Shown in pieces: positions 18,965 through 27,133 of a stretch of DNA of 64,000 nucleotides. The DNA is from Thiomonas sp. FB-6. Lineage in GTDB: Bacteria; Pseudomonadota; Gammaproteobacteria; Burkholderiales; Burkholderiaceae_C. The translations under genes and the position numbers were made by a program. The stretch lies in NCBI RefSeq assembly GCF_000377645.1, contig NZ_KB898480.1:1-64000 (forward strand), given 5' to 3'. The notes beneath the pieces were generated by a model that saw only the letters and a program-made list of their open reading frames with translations, was not told the DNA's origin and made no database searches. Positions within the stretch are counted from its first letter, which is position 1, and the number at the start of each line of letters is the position of its first letter.

Positions 18965-20463
18965 GTGGGCGTGGGGTTCCGGGCCGGCGCCGCGAAGGCG
19001 GGCGGGACGTGGTCGTGCAGGTGCGGAAGGCGCACGGTAAAGCAGGCCCCGCCGCCCTCGGATGATTCACCAAGCTGGATGCGTCCGCCGTGAAGCGTGG
19101 CGTATTCCTGCGCGATGGCCAGGCCCAGCCCGTTGCCCGGGGCGGCGCCCGCCGGCTGGCGCATGCCCTGGAAAAAAGGCTCGAACAGGTGTTCCCGGTC
19201 CTGCTCGGCCACCCCGGGCCCCTGGTCGCAGACGCTGACCGTGACGGCCTCCTCGTCGTCGCGCATCTGGATGCGCACCACGCCCCCCGCGGGGCTGAAA
19301 CGCATGGCGTTGATCAGCAGGTTCTCGAACAGGGTGTCGAGCTTGCCCTGGTCGGCCTGCAGCGCCGCGGCCTCGCCGTCGATGCGCACGGCCACGTGCT
19401 TGGCCCGCAGCGCCAGTTCGTTGCGCCGTACCAGCGAGGCCAGCAGTTCGTTCAGGTTCACGCCGGCCGACACCAGCGGGTCCAGCCGGCGCTGCGCGCG
19501 GCTGTAGTCGATCAGGTTCTCGATGCGCTGCTGCAGGTCGCGCGCGTTGCCGCGCATGATGGTGCCGATCTCGCGCTGCTGCGCGCTCAGCGGCCCCGCC
19601 ACGCCGTCGAGCAGCAGTTCCACCCCCTCGCGCAGCGAGGCCAGCGGAGTCTTGAGTTCATGCGACACGTGGCGCAGGAAGCGCTGCTTCTGCTCGTCGG
19701 TCTCGCGCAGGCGCCGGCGCAGCCAGTCCAGCTGATGGCCCAGTTGCACCAGGTCGCGCGGGCCGCGCACCTGCGGCTGCGGCTGCAGGTCGCCGGCGCC
19801 GAGCTTGCGGATCGACTGGTCGATCTGGCGCAGCGGGCGCGTGAGCACCCACGACAGCAAAGCCGCGATGAGCACCGACAGCAGCAAGGCCGCCCCGGCC
19901 TGCAGCAGCAGCGCTGCGCGCAGGGTGCGCGACTGCCGGCCCAGATCGCTGACCTGGCGGTCGACCAGCAGGTTTCCCGCGCTCAGGATGCGGTCGATGC
20001 TCGAGGCCAGTTCCGCGAAGCGCGGCGCGAAGGCGTCGAAGCGCGGCAGGTCGGCCGGCCCCGCGCCGCCGAGTTCTTCGTACAAGGCGGCCTCGCGGGT
20101 GGCGATGCGCTGCAGCCTGGCCTGTTCCTGCGCGCCGAAAGGCATGGCCTGCAAGGTGCGCAGCTCGGCCTGCAGCGCCCGGTGCGCATCGCGCATGCCC
20201 ACGCGCAGCTGCGGGTCCTGCAGCACGTAGTACTGCCCGGCCGAGCGCTGCAGCGCCGACAGGTCCTCGGACATCTGGCGCGTGGTGCGGGTGACGTCGA
20301 CGGTGATGCGGATGGCCTGGCGGGTCTGCAGCGCCAGGCGCTGCTGCGCATAGGCCGTGTAGAGCATGCCCACGACCAGCGGCAGCATGACCAACGCGAA
20401 GGCGGCCAGCAGCAGCGCATGGAAGGAGCGCGGATACGGTGGGGTCGGGGACTTCAGCGGCAT
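18961..20463 (-). CDS. glrK: Sensor histidine kinase GlrK (QseE)
   Basis: 500 residues from the ATG at 20463; the frame upstream is not protein-like. First membrane helix about 13-37, periplasmic helical domain 38-185, second helix about 184-206, HAMP linker, phospho-acceptor H268 in HVSHELKTPLASL, then the ATPase domain with N-box ENLLINAMRFSP, GPGVAEQD and GNGLGLAIAQEY. The long helical sensor domain and the qseG-glrR neighbours identify GlrK/QseE, which responds to envelope conditions. 73 bases separate it from rlmJ upstream on the same strand. Confidence 0.9.
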   Translation of the reverse strand: MPLKSPTPPYPRSFHALLLAAFALVMLPLVVGMLYTAYAQQRLALQTRQAIRITVDVTRTTRQMSEDLSALQRSAGQYYVLQDPQLRVGMRDAHRALQAELRTLQAMPFGAQEQARLQRIATREAALYEELGGAGPADLPRFDAFAPRFAELASSIDRILSAGNLLVDRQVSDLGRQSRTLRAALLLQAGAALLLSVLIAALLSWVLTRPLRQIDQSIRKLGAGDLQPQPQVRGPRDLVQLGHQLDWLRRRLRETDEQKQRFLRHVSHELKTPLASLREGVELLLDGVAGPLSAQQREIGTIMRGNARDLQQRIENLIDYSRAQRRLDPLVSAGVNLNELLASLVRRNELALRAKHVAVRIDGEAAALQADQGKLDTLFENLLINAMRFSPAGGVVRIQMRDDEEAVTVSVCDQGPGVAEQDREHLFEPFFQGMRQPAGAAPGNGLGLAIAQEYATLHGGRIQLGESSEGGGACFTVRLPHLHDHVPPAFAAPARNPTPT

Positions 20464-20536
20464 GGGCGGCGGCGGACCGGGCGCGGCGCGCCCCTTCGCG
20501 GGCTGTCGGGGGCGCTCGGGCCCATTATCCCCGGCT

Positions 20537-21415
20537 TCAGGGCGTATGCGCGTCCTGCACGAATCGCCCCGCCCCGTCACGACCCAGGGCCTTGGCCAGC
20601 CAGGGGCCGGCCTCGCGCAGCGCCTGCGGCAGCCCGAACGGCGGATTCAGGACGAACATGCCGCTGCCCATCAATCCGTAGCCGTCCGCGCGCGCCGGCG
20701 CGGTCCACAATTGCGCGTCCATCCAGGCGCCCGGGGCCAGCGCCCGCAGGCGCTTGGAAATGCGCTGGGATTCCAGGCTCTGCAACAAGGGATACCAGAC
20801 CAGGTACACGCCGGTGGCGAAACGCTCCAGCGCGTCGCGCAAGGCGACCAGCAGGCGCGTGTAGTCGGCGTCGAGTTCGTAGGAGGGGTCGATCAGCACC
20901 AGCCCGCGGCGCGAAGGCGGCGGCAGCACGGACTTGAGCTCGGCGAAGCCGTCGGCCTGGCGCACCGTGGTCTGGCGCCGCCGGGCGAAGGTCGACTGCA
21001 GCGCGCGGAAGTCCGCGGGATGCAGCTCGAACAGACGCATCGGATCGTCCGCGCGCAGCACGCCGGCAGCCAGCAGCGGCGAGCCGGGCGCGACGCGCAG
21101 GGCGCCGTCCGGGTTGAGGCCCAGCACGGCGCGCAGGTAGTCCAGCACCGCCTCGGGCAGTTTCCCGGGCGAGCCGTCCACCAGGGCGTGCTGCACGTCC
21201 TCGCGCTGCCACAGGCTACCCACGCCCTCCATGTACTCGCCCAGGCGCTGGCTCATGCGTTCGGCGAGCTGGTAGCTGCCGGCGCCGGCGTGGGTGTCCA
21301 CGTAGCTCAGCGCCTTGGGCTTGGCCGCCAGCAGGTGCAGCGCACGCAGGAGCACCACGTGTTTGAGCACGTCGGCGGGATTGCCGGCATGGAAGGCGTG
21401 GCGGTAGGCGAGCAT
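20537..21415 (-). CDS. rlmJ: 23S rRNA (adenine-2030-N6)-methyltransferase RlmJ
   Basis: 292 residues from the ATG at 21415 (MLAYRHAFHAGNPADVLKH, the family's canonical start). SAM-binding motif YVDTHAGAGSY, catalytic-type motif LIDPSYELDADY, and the C-terminal MFVLNPPFGL. The methylase tetrapeptide is DPSY where D/NPPY is usual for N6-adenine enzymes; other residues of the loop are kept, so I take the enzyme as active. Acts on A2030 of 23S rRNA in the cytoplasm. Confidence 0.93.
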   Translation of the reverse strand: MLAYRHAFHAGNPADVLKHVVLLRALHLLAAKPKALSYVDTHAGAGSYQLAERMSQRLGEYMEGVGSLWQREDVQHALVDGSPGKLPEAVLDYLRAVLGLNPDGALRVAPGSPLLAAGVLRADDPMRLFELHPADFRALQSTFARRRQTTVRQADGFAELKSVLPPPSRRGLVLIDPSYELDADYTRLLVALRDALERFATGVYLVWYPLLQSLESQRISKRLRALAPGAWMDAQLWTAPARADGYGLMGSGMFVLNPPFGLPQALREAGPWLAKALGRDGAGRFVQDAHTP

Positions 21416-21493
21416 CGGATGGGGATTCGGCGGACAAGGCGCAACTGTAGCGCCGCCGGGATTGTCCCCCGACGGACGCACCCGTGCACGGGG

Positions 21494-21653
21494 CCCGCAG
21501 CCGGCGCCGGGCCGCCCCAAGGCGGCTGCGACCCCCTCGGGGGGCAGCGAGCGTCAGCGAGCGTGGGGGCCGTCCCGCAGCCGGCGCCGGGCCGCCCCAA
21601 GGCGGCTGCGACCCCCTCGGGGGGCAGCGAGCGTCAGCGAGCGTGGGGGCTGT
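21494..21653. repeat. 80-bp intergenic repeat in two tandem copies
   Basis: Copies at 21494-21573 and 21574-21653 are almost identical. Each contains a GCCGCC-CCAA-GGCGGC hairpin, a CCCCC-TC-GGGGG hairpin and the AGCGAGCGTCAGCGAGCGTGGGGG tail in shortened form. It fills the gap between the small membrane protein gene and rlmJ, both on the minus strand. Similar modules occur at 24341-24405 and 55075-55146. Probably a mobile or amplified 3'-end/terminator element of Burkholderiales type. Confidence 0.85.
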
Positions 21654-21656
21654 CCA

Positions 21657-21875
21657 CTACTTGGCGGGGGCCAGGGAGCAGTGGCCGGCGTCGGCGGCGG
21701 GGCCGTTGCCCAACGCCAGCGGCATCGGCTCGGCGAAGCGGCGGTGCGGCGTGCTGGCGTGCCAGTCCAGCGCCAGCAGCACCAGCACCACGGCCCACAG
21801 CAGCCAGGCGCGCCAGGCGGCGAGCAGCCTGCGCCATGGGGCGCGGGAATCCGCGGATCGGGGATCGTGCCTCAT
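21657..21875 (-). CDS. Small single-pass membrane protein downstream of YeeE
   Basis: 72 residues from the ATG at 21875, 5 bases after the YeeE stop. A basic N-terminus (RHDPRSADSRAPWRR) precedes one hydrophobic helix (about 18-41, LLAAWRAWLLWAVVLVLLAL); the rest, about 30 residues with one cysteine near the end (GHCSLAPAK), should face the periplasm. No family recognised. The tight spacing argues that it belongs to the sulfur-transport operon, possibly as an accessory subunit. Confidence 0.6.
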   Translation of the reverse strand: MRHDPRSADSRAPWRRLLAAWRAWLLWAVVLVLLALDWHASTPHRRFAEPMPLALGNGPAADAGHCSLAPAK

Positions 21876-21880
21876 GACGT

Positions 21881-23032
21881 TCAGCCCCCCACGCCCAGGC
21901 GCTTGCGCAGGCGCACGCCGAGCAGACTGCCCGCGAAAGCGCAGGCGAACCAGATCCACCCGTGCAAGGAGCCGGTGGCGATACCGGAGAAGTAGGCCCC
22001 CACGTTGCAGCCGAAGGCCAGGCGCGAGCTGTAGCCCATCAGCAGCCCGGCCACCACCGAGGCCACCCAGGCGCGCGCGGGCAGGCGCAGCTTCGGGCAC
22101 AGCTTGCCGCCGCGCTGCGCGGCCAGCAAGGCGCCGAACAACATGCCCAGGTCGGTGATGCTGGTGTTGTCGGCCAGCACGCTGGCGTGCAGCTGGGCCT
22201 GCTGCACCGGCAGACCGTAGAAGGCGTTGTGCGAAAGGTCGACGCCGAAGGCCTGCACGATCTTGGCGCCCCACAGGCCCAGCCCGTAGACGATGCCCCA
22301 GGGCTGGCCGCCCACCACCAGGTTGAGCGCGCCCAGCACGCCCAGCGCGGCCGCGGCGATCCACACCGCGGAGCCCTTCCAGCGCCGCGGGGCCTCGGGC
22401 CGGCGCAGGCGCCACGCCAGCGCCGCCAGCACCGCCAGCACGCCCAGTTGCAGCACCAGCGTGCCGGCGGCACCCAGGCGCTGCACCAGGGACACCGGCG
22501 GCAGCGCGCCCAGGCTCAACCAGGCCGGAAGTTGCGCCGAGCCGGCGAAGCTTCCGAACACGAAGGCCGGCAGCACGGCCAGGCTCACCGGGTGGCCGAG
22601 CCCGGCCTTGTACAGCGTGCCGGAGCCGCAGCCGTCGGCGATCTGCATGCTGGCGCCGAACACGAAGGAGCCGATCAGCAGGCTCCACGACAGCGGCCCG
22701 TCGGCCCCCTGCAGCTCGGGATGCGCGGCCAGCAGCGGCACGCTCAGCACCATGCACACGGCGATGGCGAAAAACTGGGCCAGCAGCCCCGTGGGGTCGC
22801 GATGGGTGATCCACACGCGCCAGCCGGTGGTGAAGCCGAAGCTGCCGGCCGCCAGCGCCACGCCCAGCCCGACGCCGATGCACCACAACAAGCCCTGGCG
22901 CCAGCCCACCAGCCACGTGGTGGCGGCGAAGCCGGCGAATGCCAGCGCGAGCAGCAGGGCCTGGGTGGAGCGCGCCCCCCGCGGGCGCGCCGGGTTCAGT
23001 GTGAATGCCAGGTCTGCTTGAGTTGCGCCCAT
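21881..23032 (-). CDS. YeeE/YedE-family sulfur-compound channel (TsuA-like)
   Basis: 383 residues from ATG at 23032, overlapping the rhodanese gene by 37 bases. Many hydrophobic segments; two family motifs with conserved cysteines: C135 in IADGCGSGTLYKAGLGHP and C342 in LAFGCNVGAYFSG, the positions of the thiosulfate-relay cysteines in TsuA-type proteins. This family imports thiosulfate or other sulfane-sulfur compounds. Coupling with an exported rhodanese suggests sulfur is processed in the periplasm before import. Substrate not proven. Confidence 0.88.
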   Translation of the reverse strand: MGATQADLAFTLNPARPRGARSTQALLLALAFAGFAATTWLVGWRQGLLWCIGVGLGVALAAGSFGFTTGWRVWITHRDPTGLLAQFFAIAVCMVLSVPLLAAHPELQGADGPLSWSLLIGSFVFGASMQIADGCGSGTLYKAGLGHPVSLAVLPAFVFGSFAGSAQLPAWLSLGALPPVSLVQRLGAAGTLVLQLGVLAVLAALAWRLRRPEAPRRWKGSAVWIAAAALGVLGALNLVVGGQPWGIVYGLGLWGAKIVQAFGVDLSHNAFYGLPVQQAQLHASVLADNTSITDLGMLFGALLAAQRGGKLCPKLRLPARAWVASVVAGLLMGYSSRLAFGCNVGAYFSGIATGSLHGWIWFACAFAGSLLGVRLRKRLGVGG

Positions 23033-24036
23033 AGTTGATCGCTGCGGGAAGGAACGTGGGTCATCGGCTCGTCGTGACGCGACCAGTCGACCATGGAACC
23101 GGGGTACAGGCGCACCCCCGGGCGGTGCAGCAGTTCGGACAGCACGAACCAGTTGGTCGCCGCCCAGTGCCCGGTGTTGCAGAAGGAGATGGTCTGGCGC
23201 GCCTGGGCTTCCTGCGCCGGCAGCCCGGCCGCGAGGGTGCGCAGCACCGCCGGGGCCGGCAGCGCCCCGCCGCCCTGCGGGAACCAGCGCAGGTTGTTGA
23301 AGTCCACCGATCCGCCGATGGTCCCGGGGGCCACCGCGGCCGGGGCCTTGGCCTTGCCTTCCCAGAAGGCGGGCGGGCGCGCGTCCAGCAGCACGCGCGA
23401 GGCCTGCGGGGCCTGCACGGCCTGCAGCACCTCGGCGCGCGTGGCCAGCAGCGCGGGGTCGGGGCGCGCGACGAAATCCGAAGGCGTCACGCTGGGGACG
23501 GCCGTCTGCAGTCCGCCCAGCCCGGCGTCCTTCCAGGCCTGCATGCCGCCGTTGAGGATCGACAGGTGGCGCATGCCCAGCCACTTCAGGGTCCAGTACA
23601 CACGCGCCGGCGCGCCGAAGTCGCTGGGGTCGCCGCCGGCCGAGACCAGCACGACCTGCTCCGAGGCGTGCAGCCCGAGGCTGCGCACCAGATGCACGAA
23701 GCTGTCCACCGGCAGCAGCTTGCCGGGGTTGTCGGCGCCGCCGCGCCAGCGCCCGTAGGGCGCGTTCACCGCGCCGGGCAGGTGCCCCGCCGCATAGTCG
23801 TCGGCGTCGCGCAGGTCGACGATGCGCAGGTCGGCCAGGCGCTCCTGCAAGGCCGCCTGCAGCTGCGCCGGCTGCACCAGCGGCCCCAGGGAGCCGGCCG
23901 CCGCGGCGCCGGCCTGCGTCGCCCCCGCGGGCTGGCTCAAGGCCCAGGCCGCCAGCGTCAGCCCCAGCCCGAGCCCGCGCAGCAGACGCCGCCAGAAACC
24001 GCCCCTGGGCGCGGCAACATCAGCATGAGTTTTCAT
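22996..24036 (-). CDS. Exported two-domain rhodanese-like sulfurtransferase
   Basis: 346 residues from ATG at 24036. N-terminal signal: basic RGGFWRRLLRG then hydrophobic LGLGLTLAAWAL, cleavage near PAGA. First rhodanese domain about 52-180 (IVDLRDADDYAAGHLPGA) lacks a catalytic cysteine (VLVSAGGDPSD); the second, 190-335, has C286 in the loop FCNTGHWAATNW, matching the CxxGxxA active-site pattern. It transfers sulfane sulfur between a donor such as thiosulfate and an acceptor. The gene overlaps the YeeE-type channel gene, so they are co-translated. Confidence 0.9.
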   Translation of the reverse strand: MKTHADVAAPRGGFWRRLLRGLGLGLTLAAWALSQPAGATQAGAAAAGSLGPLVQPAQLQAALQERLADLRIVDLRDADDYAAGHLPGAVNAPYGRWRGGADNPGKLLPVDSFVHLVRSLGLHASEQVVLVSAGGDPSDFGAPARVYWTLKWLGMRHLSILNGGMQAWKDAGLGGLQTAVPSVTPSDFVARPDPALLATRAEVLQAVQAPQASRVLLDARPPAFWEGKAKAPAAVAPGTIGGSVDFNNLRWFPQGGGALPAPAVLRTLAAGLPAQEAQARQTISFCNTGHWAATNWFVLSELLHRPGVRLYPGSMVDWSRHDEPMTHVPSRSDQLWAQLKQTWHSH

Positions 24037-24071
24037 GCCGACATTTTCCGCCCCGCCCCTCATCCGAAAAA

Positions 24072-24092
24072 ATACCCTTTTCGCATACCCTT
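24072..24092. promoter_or_regulatory. Two ATACCCTT direct repeats upstream of the rhodanese-YeeE operon
   Basis: ATACCCTT occurs at 24072-24079 and 24085-24092, 13 bases apart, in the only AT-rich patch (24065-24110) of this region and 36-57 bases upstream of the rhodanese ATG. Position and repetition suggest an operator or promoter element. No clear -35/-10 pair could be placed with normal spacing. Confidence 0.4.
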
Positions 24093-24173
24093 AGAACCCA
24101 AGGAAATAAGCGAACACTCCCCGCACGCCATGCGCTATCGCCGCGCCGCCAACGGCGGCAGCGGCCCGCTACC

Positions 24174-24405
24174 GAGCCCGCCTGAAAACCTCCCGCAAAC
24201 GCGCAACTCCCCCAATGCCAGGAAACCTCCTGCCGCCGGGCCGCCTCAGGCGCCTCTGGAGCCTCTGGAGCCCGCCTGAAAACCTCCCCCAAACGCGCAA
24301 CTCCCCCAATGCCAGGAAACCTCCTGCCGCCGGGCCGCCCCAAGGCAGGGGTTGTCCCCCACGGGGGGACGGAGCCGGGCTCGCGCCCGGCGACGGAGGG
24401 GGCCG
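24174..24405. repeat. Dispersed intergenic repeat, two core copies with a 2-copy 9-bp tandem block
   Basis: A 72-base core (starting GAGCCCGCCTGAAAACCTCC and ending GGGCCGCC) occurs at 24174-24245 and again at 24268-24339; between them is CTCAGGC and two copies of GCCTCTGGA (24252-24269). The second copy is followed by a module AAGGCAGGG...GGGGGGACGGAGCCGGG...GGCGACGGAGGGG. The same elements occur at 54857-55146. This explains the 369-base gap between the rhodanese and clsB genes; no gene is seen in it. Confidence 0.85.
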
Positions 24406-25791
24406 TCAATACCTCCCCGTACCCCCCGCCAGCGCGATGAACAGGCGCGCCGCGAAGCCGACCAGCGGCCGCGTCCACCAGGCCACGCGCTGGCGCAGGC
24501 GGGCTTGGTCGATGGGCAGCGCCCAATGCAGCTGCTCGCGCACGTGGCGCGCCAGGTCCCCGGCGAAGCCGGCATCGCGCACCACCACGTTGGCTTCGCG
24601 ATTGACCAGCAGGGACAGCGGGTCGATGTTGGAACTGCCCACGGTGGCCCAGGCCTCGTCGACCACGGCCACCTTGCCGTGCAGGTAGGCCCGCTGGTAT
24701 TCGTGGATGCTCACGCCGGCGTCGATCAGCTCGCGGTACAGCGCCTGCGCGGCCCAGGCCGCGGCGCGGTAGTCCGCGCGCCCCTGCAGCAGCAGGCTGA
24801 CGCGCACGCCGCGCAGCGCGGCCGCCTTCAGGCTGTCGCGGAAAGCCTGCCCGGGATAGAAGTAGGGGCAGACCAGCAGCACCGATTCGCGCGCCTCGTC
24901 GATGGCCTGGATGTAGCAGTGTTCGATGGACCGCCGGCGCAGCAGGTTGTCGCGCAGCACCAGCGCGGCGCGCTGCGGCGCGGCGCCGCCGGCGCAGGCG
25001 GCCGCGGCGGGCGCCGAGACCGCCGCGACGCGGGCGGCACGCAGCCCGCGCGAACCCGGCAGCACGCCGGCGGCGCGCAGTTCCTCCACGTAGCGCCTGC
25101 GCTGCTCCTGCGAGCCCAGCAGGCGCGGGCCGGGCGCGCGGCGCAGCCCGCGCTGCACGCTGCCGGTGGCCACCGTGCGCAGCCACAGCCGGCGCATGCT
25201 GCGCAGCACCTGCGCCACCACCGGCCCCTGCACGCTCACCGCGTAGTCCAGGCGCGGCTGCTCGCTCCAGCCATGGTGGATGTCGTAGCAGTCGTCGATC
25301 AGGTTGATGCCGCCGACGAAGGCCACGCGGGCGTCGACCACGCACATCTTGCGATGCAGGCGGCGCCAGTGCCCGCGCTGCAGCAGGTCGATCCAGCGCC
25401 GCCAGGGCCGGTACACCATGAATTCCACGCCCTCCGCTTCGAAACGATGGCGCAGCGTGGGAATCGACCGGTTCGACCCCAGCCCGTCCACCAGGACCCG
25501 CACCTGCACGCCGCGGCGCGCCGCGGCGATCAGCGCCTCGGCCAGTTCCAGGCCGGTGGCGTCGTCGTGGAAGATGTAGGTTTCCACCCAGATGCTGCTG
25601 CGCGCCTCGCCCCAGGCCCGCAGCAGCGCCGGGAACAGGCTCTGCCCCAGCGGCAGCAGCTCGACGCAGTTGCCGTCGCGCCAGGAGGTGCGCAGCGGCG
25701 CGCGTTCGCTGCCGCTGCCCTCGCGCAGCGCGCGCAGGTTGCGCCGCCACCACGCGCGCAGGCGCCTGCGCCGCGGGCTGCTGCTAGCCAT
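24406..25791 (-). CDS. clsB: Cardiolipin synthase B (phospholipase D superfamily)
   Basis: 461 residues. Two HKD motifs: HRKMCVVD with GGINL, and HGKVAVVD with GSSNID. The YIFHDDATGLELAEALIAAARRGV-type strand and the HHGW segment fit the ClsB group, which makes cardiolipin from phosphatidylglycerol (and phosphatidylethanolamine) at the inner membrane. No N-terminal membrane helices, unlike ClsA. An Ala-rich insert (AAVSAPAAAACAGGAAPQ) precedes the second half. It overlaps the ybhP-like gene by 8 bases; ybhP-clsB is also the E. coli order. Confidence 0.92.
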   Translation of the reverse strand: MASSSPRRRRLRAWWRRNLRALREGSGSERAPLRTSWRDGNCVELLPLGQSLFPALLRAWGEARSSIWVETYIFHDDATGLELAEALIAAARRGVQVRVLVDGLGSNRSIPTLRHRFEAEGVEFMVYRPWRRWIDLLQRGHWRRLHRKMCVVDARVAFVGGINLIDDCYDIHHGWSEQPRLDYAVSVQGPVVAQVLRSMRRLWLRTVATGSVQRGLRRAPGPRLLGSQEQRRRYVEELRAAGVLPGSRGLRAARVAAVSAPAAAACAGGAAPQRAALVLRDNLLRRRSIEHCYIQAIDEARESVLLVCPYFYPGQAFRDSLKAAALRGVRVSLLLQGRADYRAAAWAAQALYRELIDAGVSIHEYQRAYLHGKVAVVDEAWATVGSSNIDPLSLLVNREANVVVRDAGFAGDLARHVREQLHWALPIDQARLRQRVAWWTRPLVGFAARLFIALAGGTGRY

Positions 25792-26671
25792 GGGCCTCGC
25801 GCCGCGCCGCGCCCCGGCCCAGCACCCGCGGCGCCCCCTCGGGCAGCGCGGTCAGGTCGACCAGCAGCGGGGCATGGTCGGAAAGGCGCGCCCAGTCGGC
25901 GCCCCAGCCCAGGCCCAGGCCGTGGGGGGCGAAGCCGCGCACATAGATGCGGTCCAGCGGCATCAGGGGCAGCCAGGCCGGGAAGGTGCGCGTGCGGTGG
26001 TGCCAGCGCGGATGGCGCGGGTCGACGCTGGCCGCGGCGCGCGCCGACACGTCCAGCAGGCCCGAGACGGCGAGCTCGGCGCCGAGTTCGCCGCGCCAGT
26101 CGTTGAAGTCGCCGCCGACGATCACCGGCTCCTGCGCCGGAACCTGGCGCGCCAGGTACTCCGCCAGGCGCTCGATCTGGCGCTTGCGCCCGCCGCGGAA
26201 CAGTCCGAAGTGCACCACCACGCAATGCAGCACCTGCGCCGGCGCGCCGCCCGCGCTGCCCTGGGGCAGGGCCAGGCGCACGTGCAGCAGCCCGCGCTGC
26301 TCGAAGCGGTGGTCCGAGACGTCCTCGTGCGAGACGCCCAGGATCGGAAAGCGCGACAGCAGCGCGTTGCCGTGCTCGCCGTGGCGGGTGCGCGCGTTGG
26401 TGTGATAGGCGGCGAACATGCCCAGGCCCTGGCCCAGCAGTTCGTGCTGCGGCTGCTCGGGCCATCCGGCCAGGCGCAGCGCGTGGCGCCGGTGCTCGAA
26501 CTGCACCTCCTGCAGCAGCACCACGTCCGCGTCCAGCCTGCGCAGGCCTTCCTGCAGCGCGTGGATGCGCAGGCGCTTGGCCGGCCCCATGCCCAGCACG
26601 CCCTTGTGGATGTTGTACGAGGCCACGCGCAGCGCATGCGGCCAGTCGCGTGCCGGCGTGCGCGGGTGCAT
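25784..26671 (-). CDS. ybhP: Endonuclease/exonuclease/phosphatase-family protein (YbhP-like)
   Basis: 295 residues. EEP-fold motifs: VASYNIHKG (metal-binding N), LLQEVQFEH (catalytic E), VVVHFGLF, VIVGGDFNDW (catalytic D/N) and LSDHAPLLVDL (catalytic DH). The family hydrolyses phosphodiester or phosphomonoester bonds. Linkage to clsB, conserved from E. coli, hints at a lipid-phosphate substrate; that is inference. Its ATG overlaps the nudB stop (TGATG). Confidence 0.88.
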   Translation of the reverse strand: MHPRTPARDWPHALRVASYNIHKGVLGMGPAKRLRIHALQEGLRRLDADVVLLQEVQFEHRRHALRLAGWPEQPQHELLGQGLGMFAAYHTNARTRHGEHGNALLSRFPILGVSHEDVSDHRFEQRGLLHVRLALPQGSAGGAPAQVLHCVVVHFGLFRGGRKRQIERLAEYLARQVPAQEPVIVGGDFNDWRGELGAELAVSGLLDVSARAAASVDPRHPRWHHRTRTFPAWLPLMPLDRIYVRGFAPHGLGLGWGADWARLSDHAPLLVDLTALPEGAPRVLGRGAARREAHG

Positions 26672-27129
26672 CAGGCCCCCTCGCAGCGGCCCAGGCGCCG
26701 CGGCAACTGTTCGATGGCCTGGGCGTTGGACGCGGAAAAGCACTTCGCGGCCGCGTCGCGCCACGGCAGCCATTGCCAGGCGCGGTGTTCGCGCTCGGCC
26801 AGGCGCACCGGCGTGGCCTCGGGCACTTCCAGGCTGAACACGTGCTCGACGTTTTTCCACACGCCGGGCGCGTAGCGATGGCGCCAGCGCGGGTAGATCT
26901 CGTATTCGTTGGCCAGGCGCCAGTCGCACAGCGCGCCGCCGGCCACGATGCCGGTCTCCTCGGCCACCTCGCGCGCGGCCGCCGCGGCCAGCGGCTCGTC
27001 CACGGCGTCGAGGCTGCCGGTGACGCTTTGCCAGAATCCGGGCTGCGCCGCGCGCTCGATCAGCAGCACGTGCAGCCGCGGGTCGTGGATCACCACGAGC
27101 ACGGACACCGGCAGCTTGGGCGCCGGCAC
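26671..27129 (-). CDS. nudB: Dihydroneopterin triphosphate diphosphatase NudB (Nudix)
   Basis: 152 residues from the GTG at 27129, which lies 4 bases after the aroG stop and behind GGAGGGGGC; the longer frame to 27216 would overlap aroG. Nudix box GSLDAVDEPLAAAAAREV-AEETGI is complete (Gx5Ex7REUxEExGU). KNVEHVFSLEVP and HRAWQWLPWRDAA match NudB, which removes pyrophosphate from dihydroneopterin triphosphate in folate synthesis. folB and a folM-like gene lie 6 kb away. Confidence 0.9.
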   Translation of the reverse strand: MPAPKLPVSVLVVIHDPRLHVLLIERAAQPGFWQSVTGSLDAVDEPLAAAAAREVAEETGIVAGGALCDWRLANEYEIYPRWRHRYAPGVWKNVEHVFSLEVPEATPVRLAEREHRAWQWLPWRDAAAKCFSASNAQAIEQLPRRLGRCEGA

Positions 27130-27133
27130 GGCC

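Noticed and set aside
24174-24405. Short open frames reading LWSPPENLPQTRNSP-type peptides through the repeats, also at 54.9 kb
   Set aside because: They arise only because the repeat is copied; no ribosome site and the frame is broken by unit changes.
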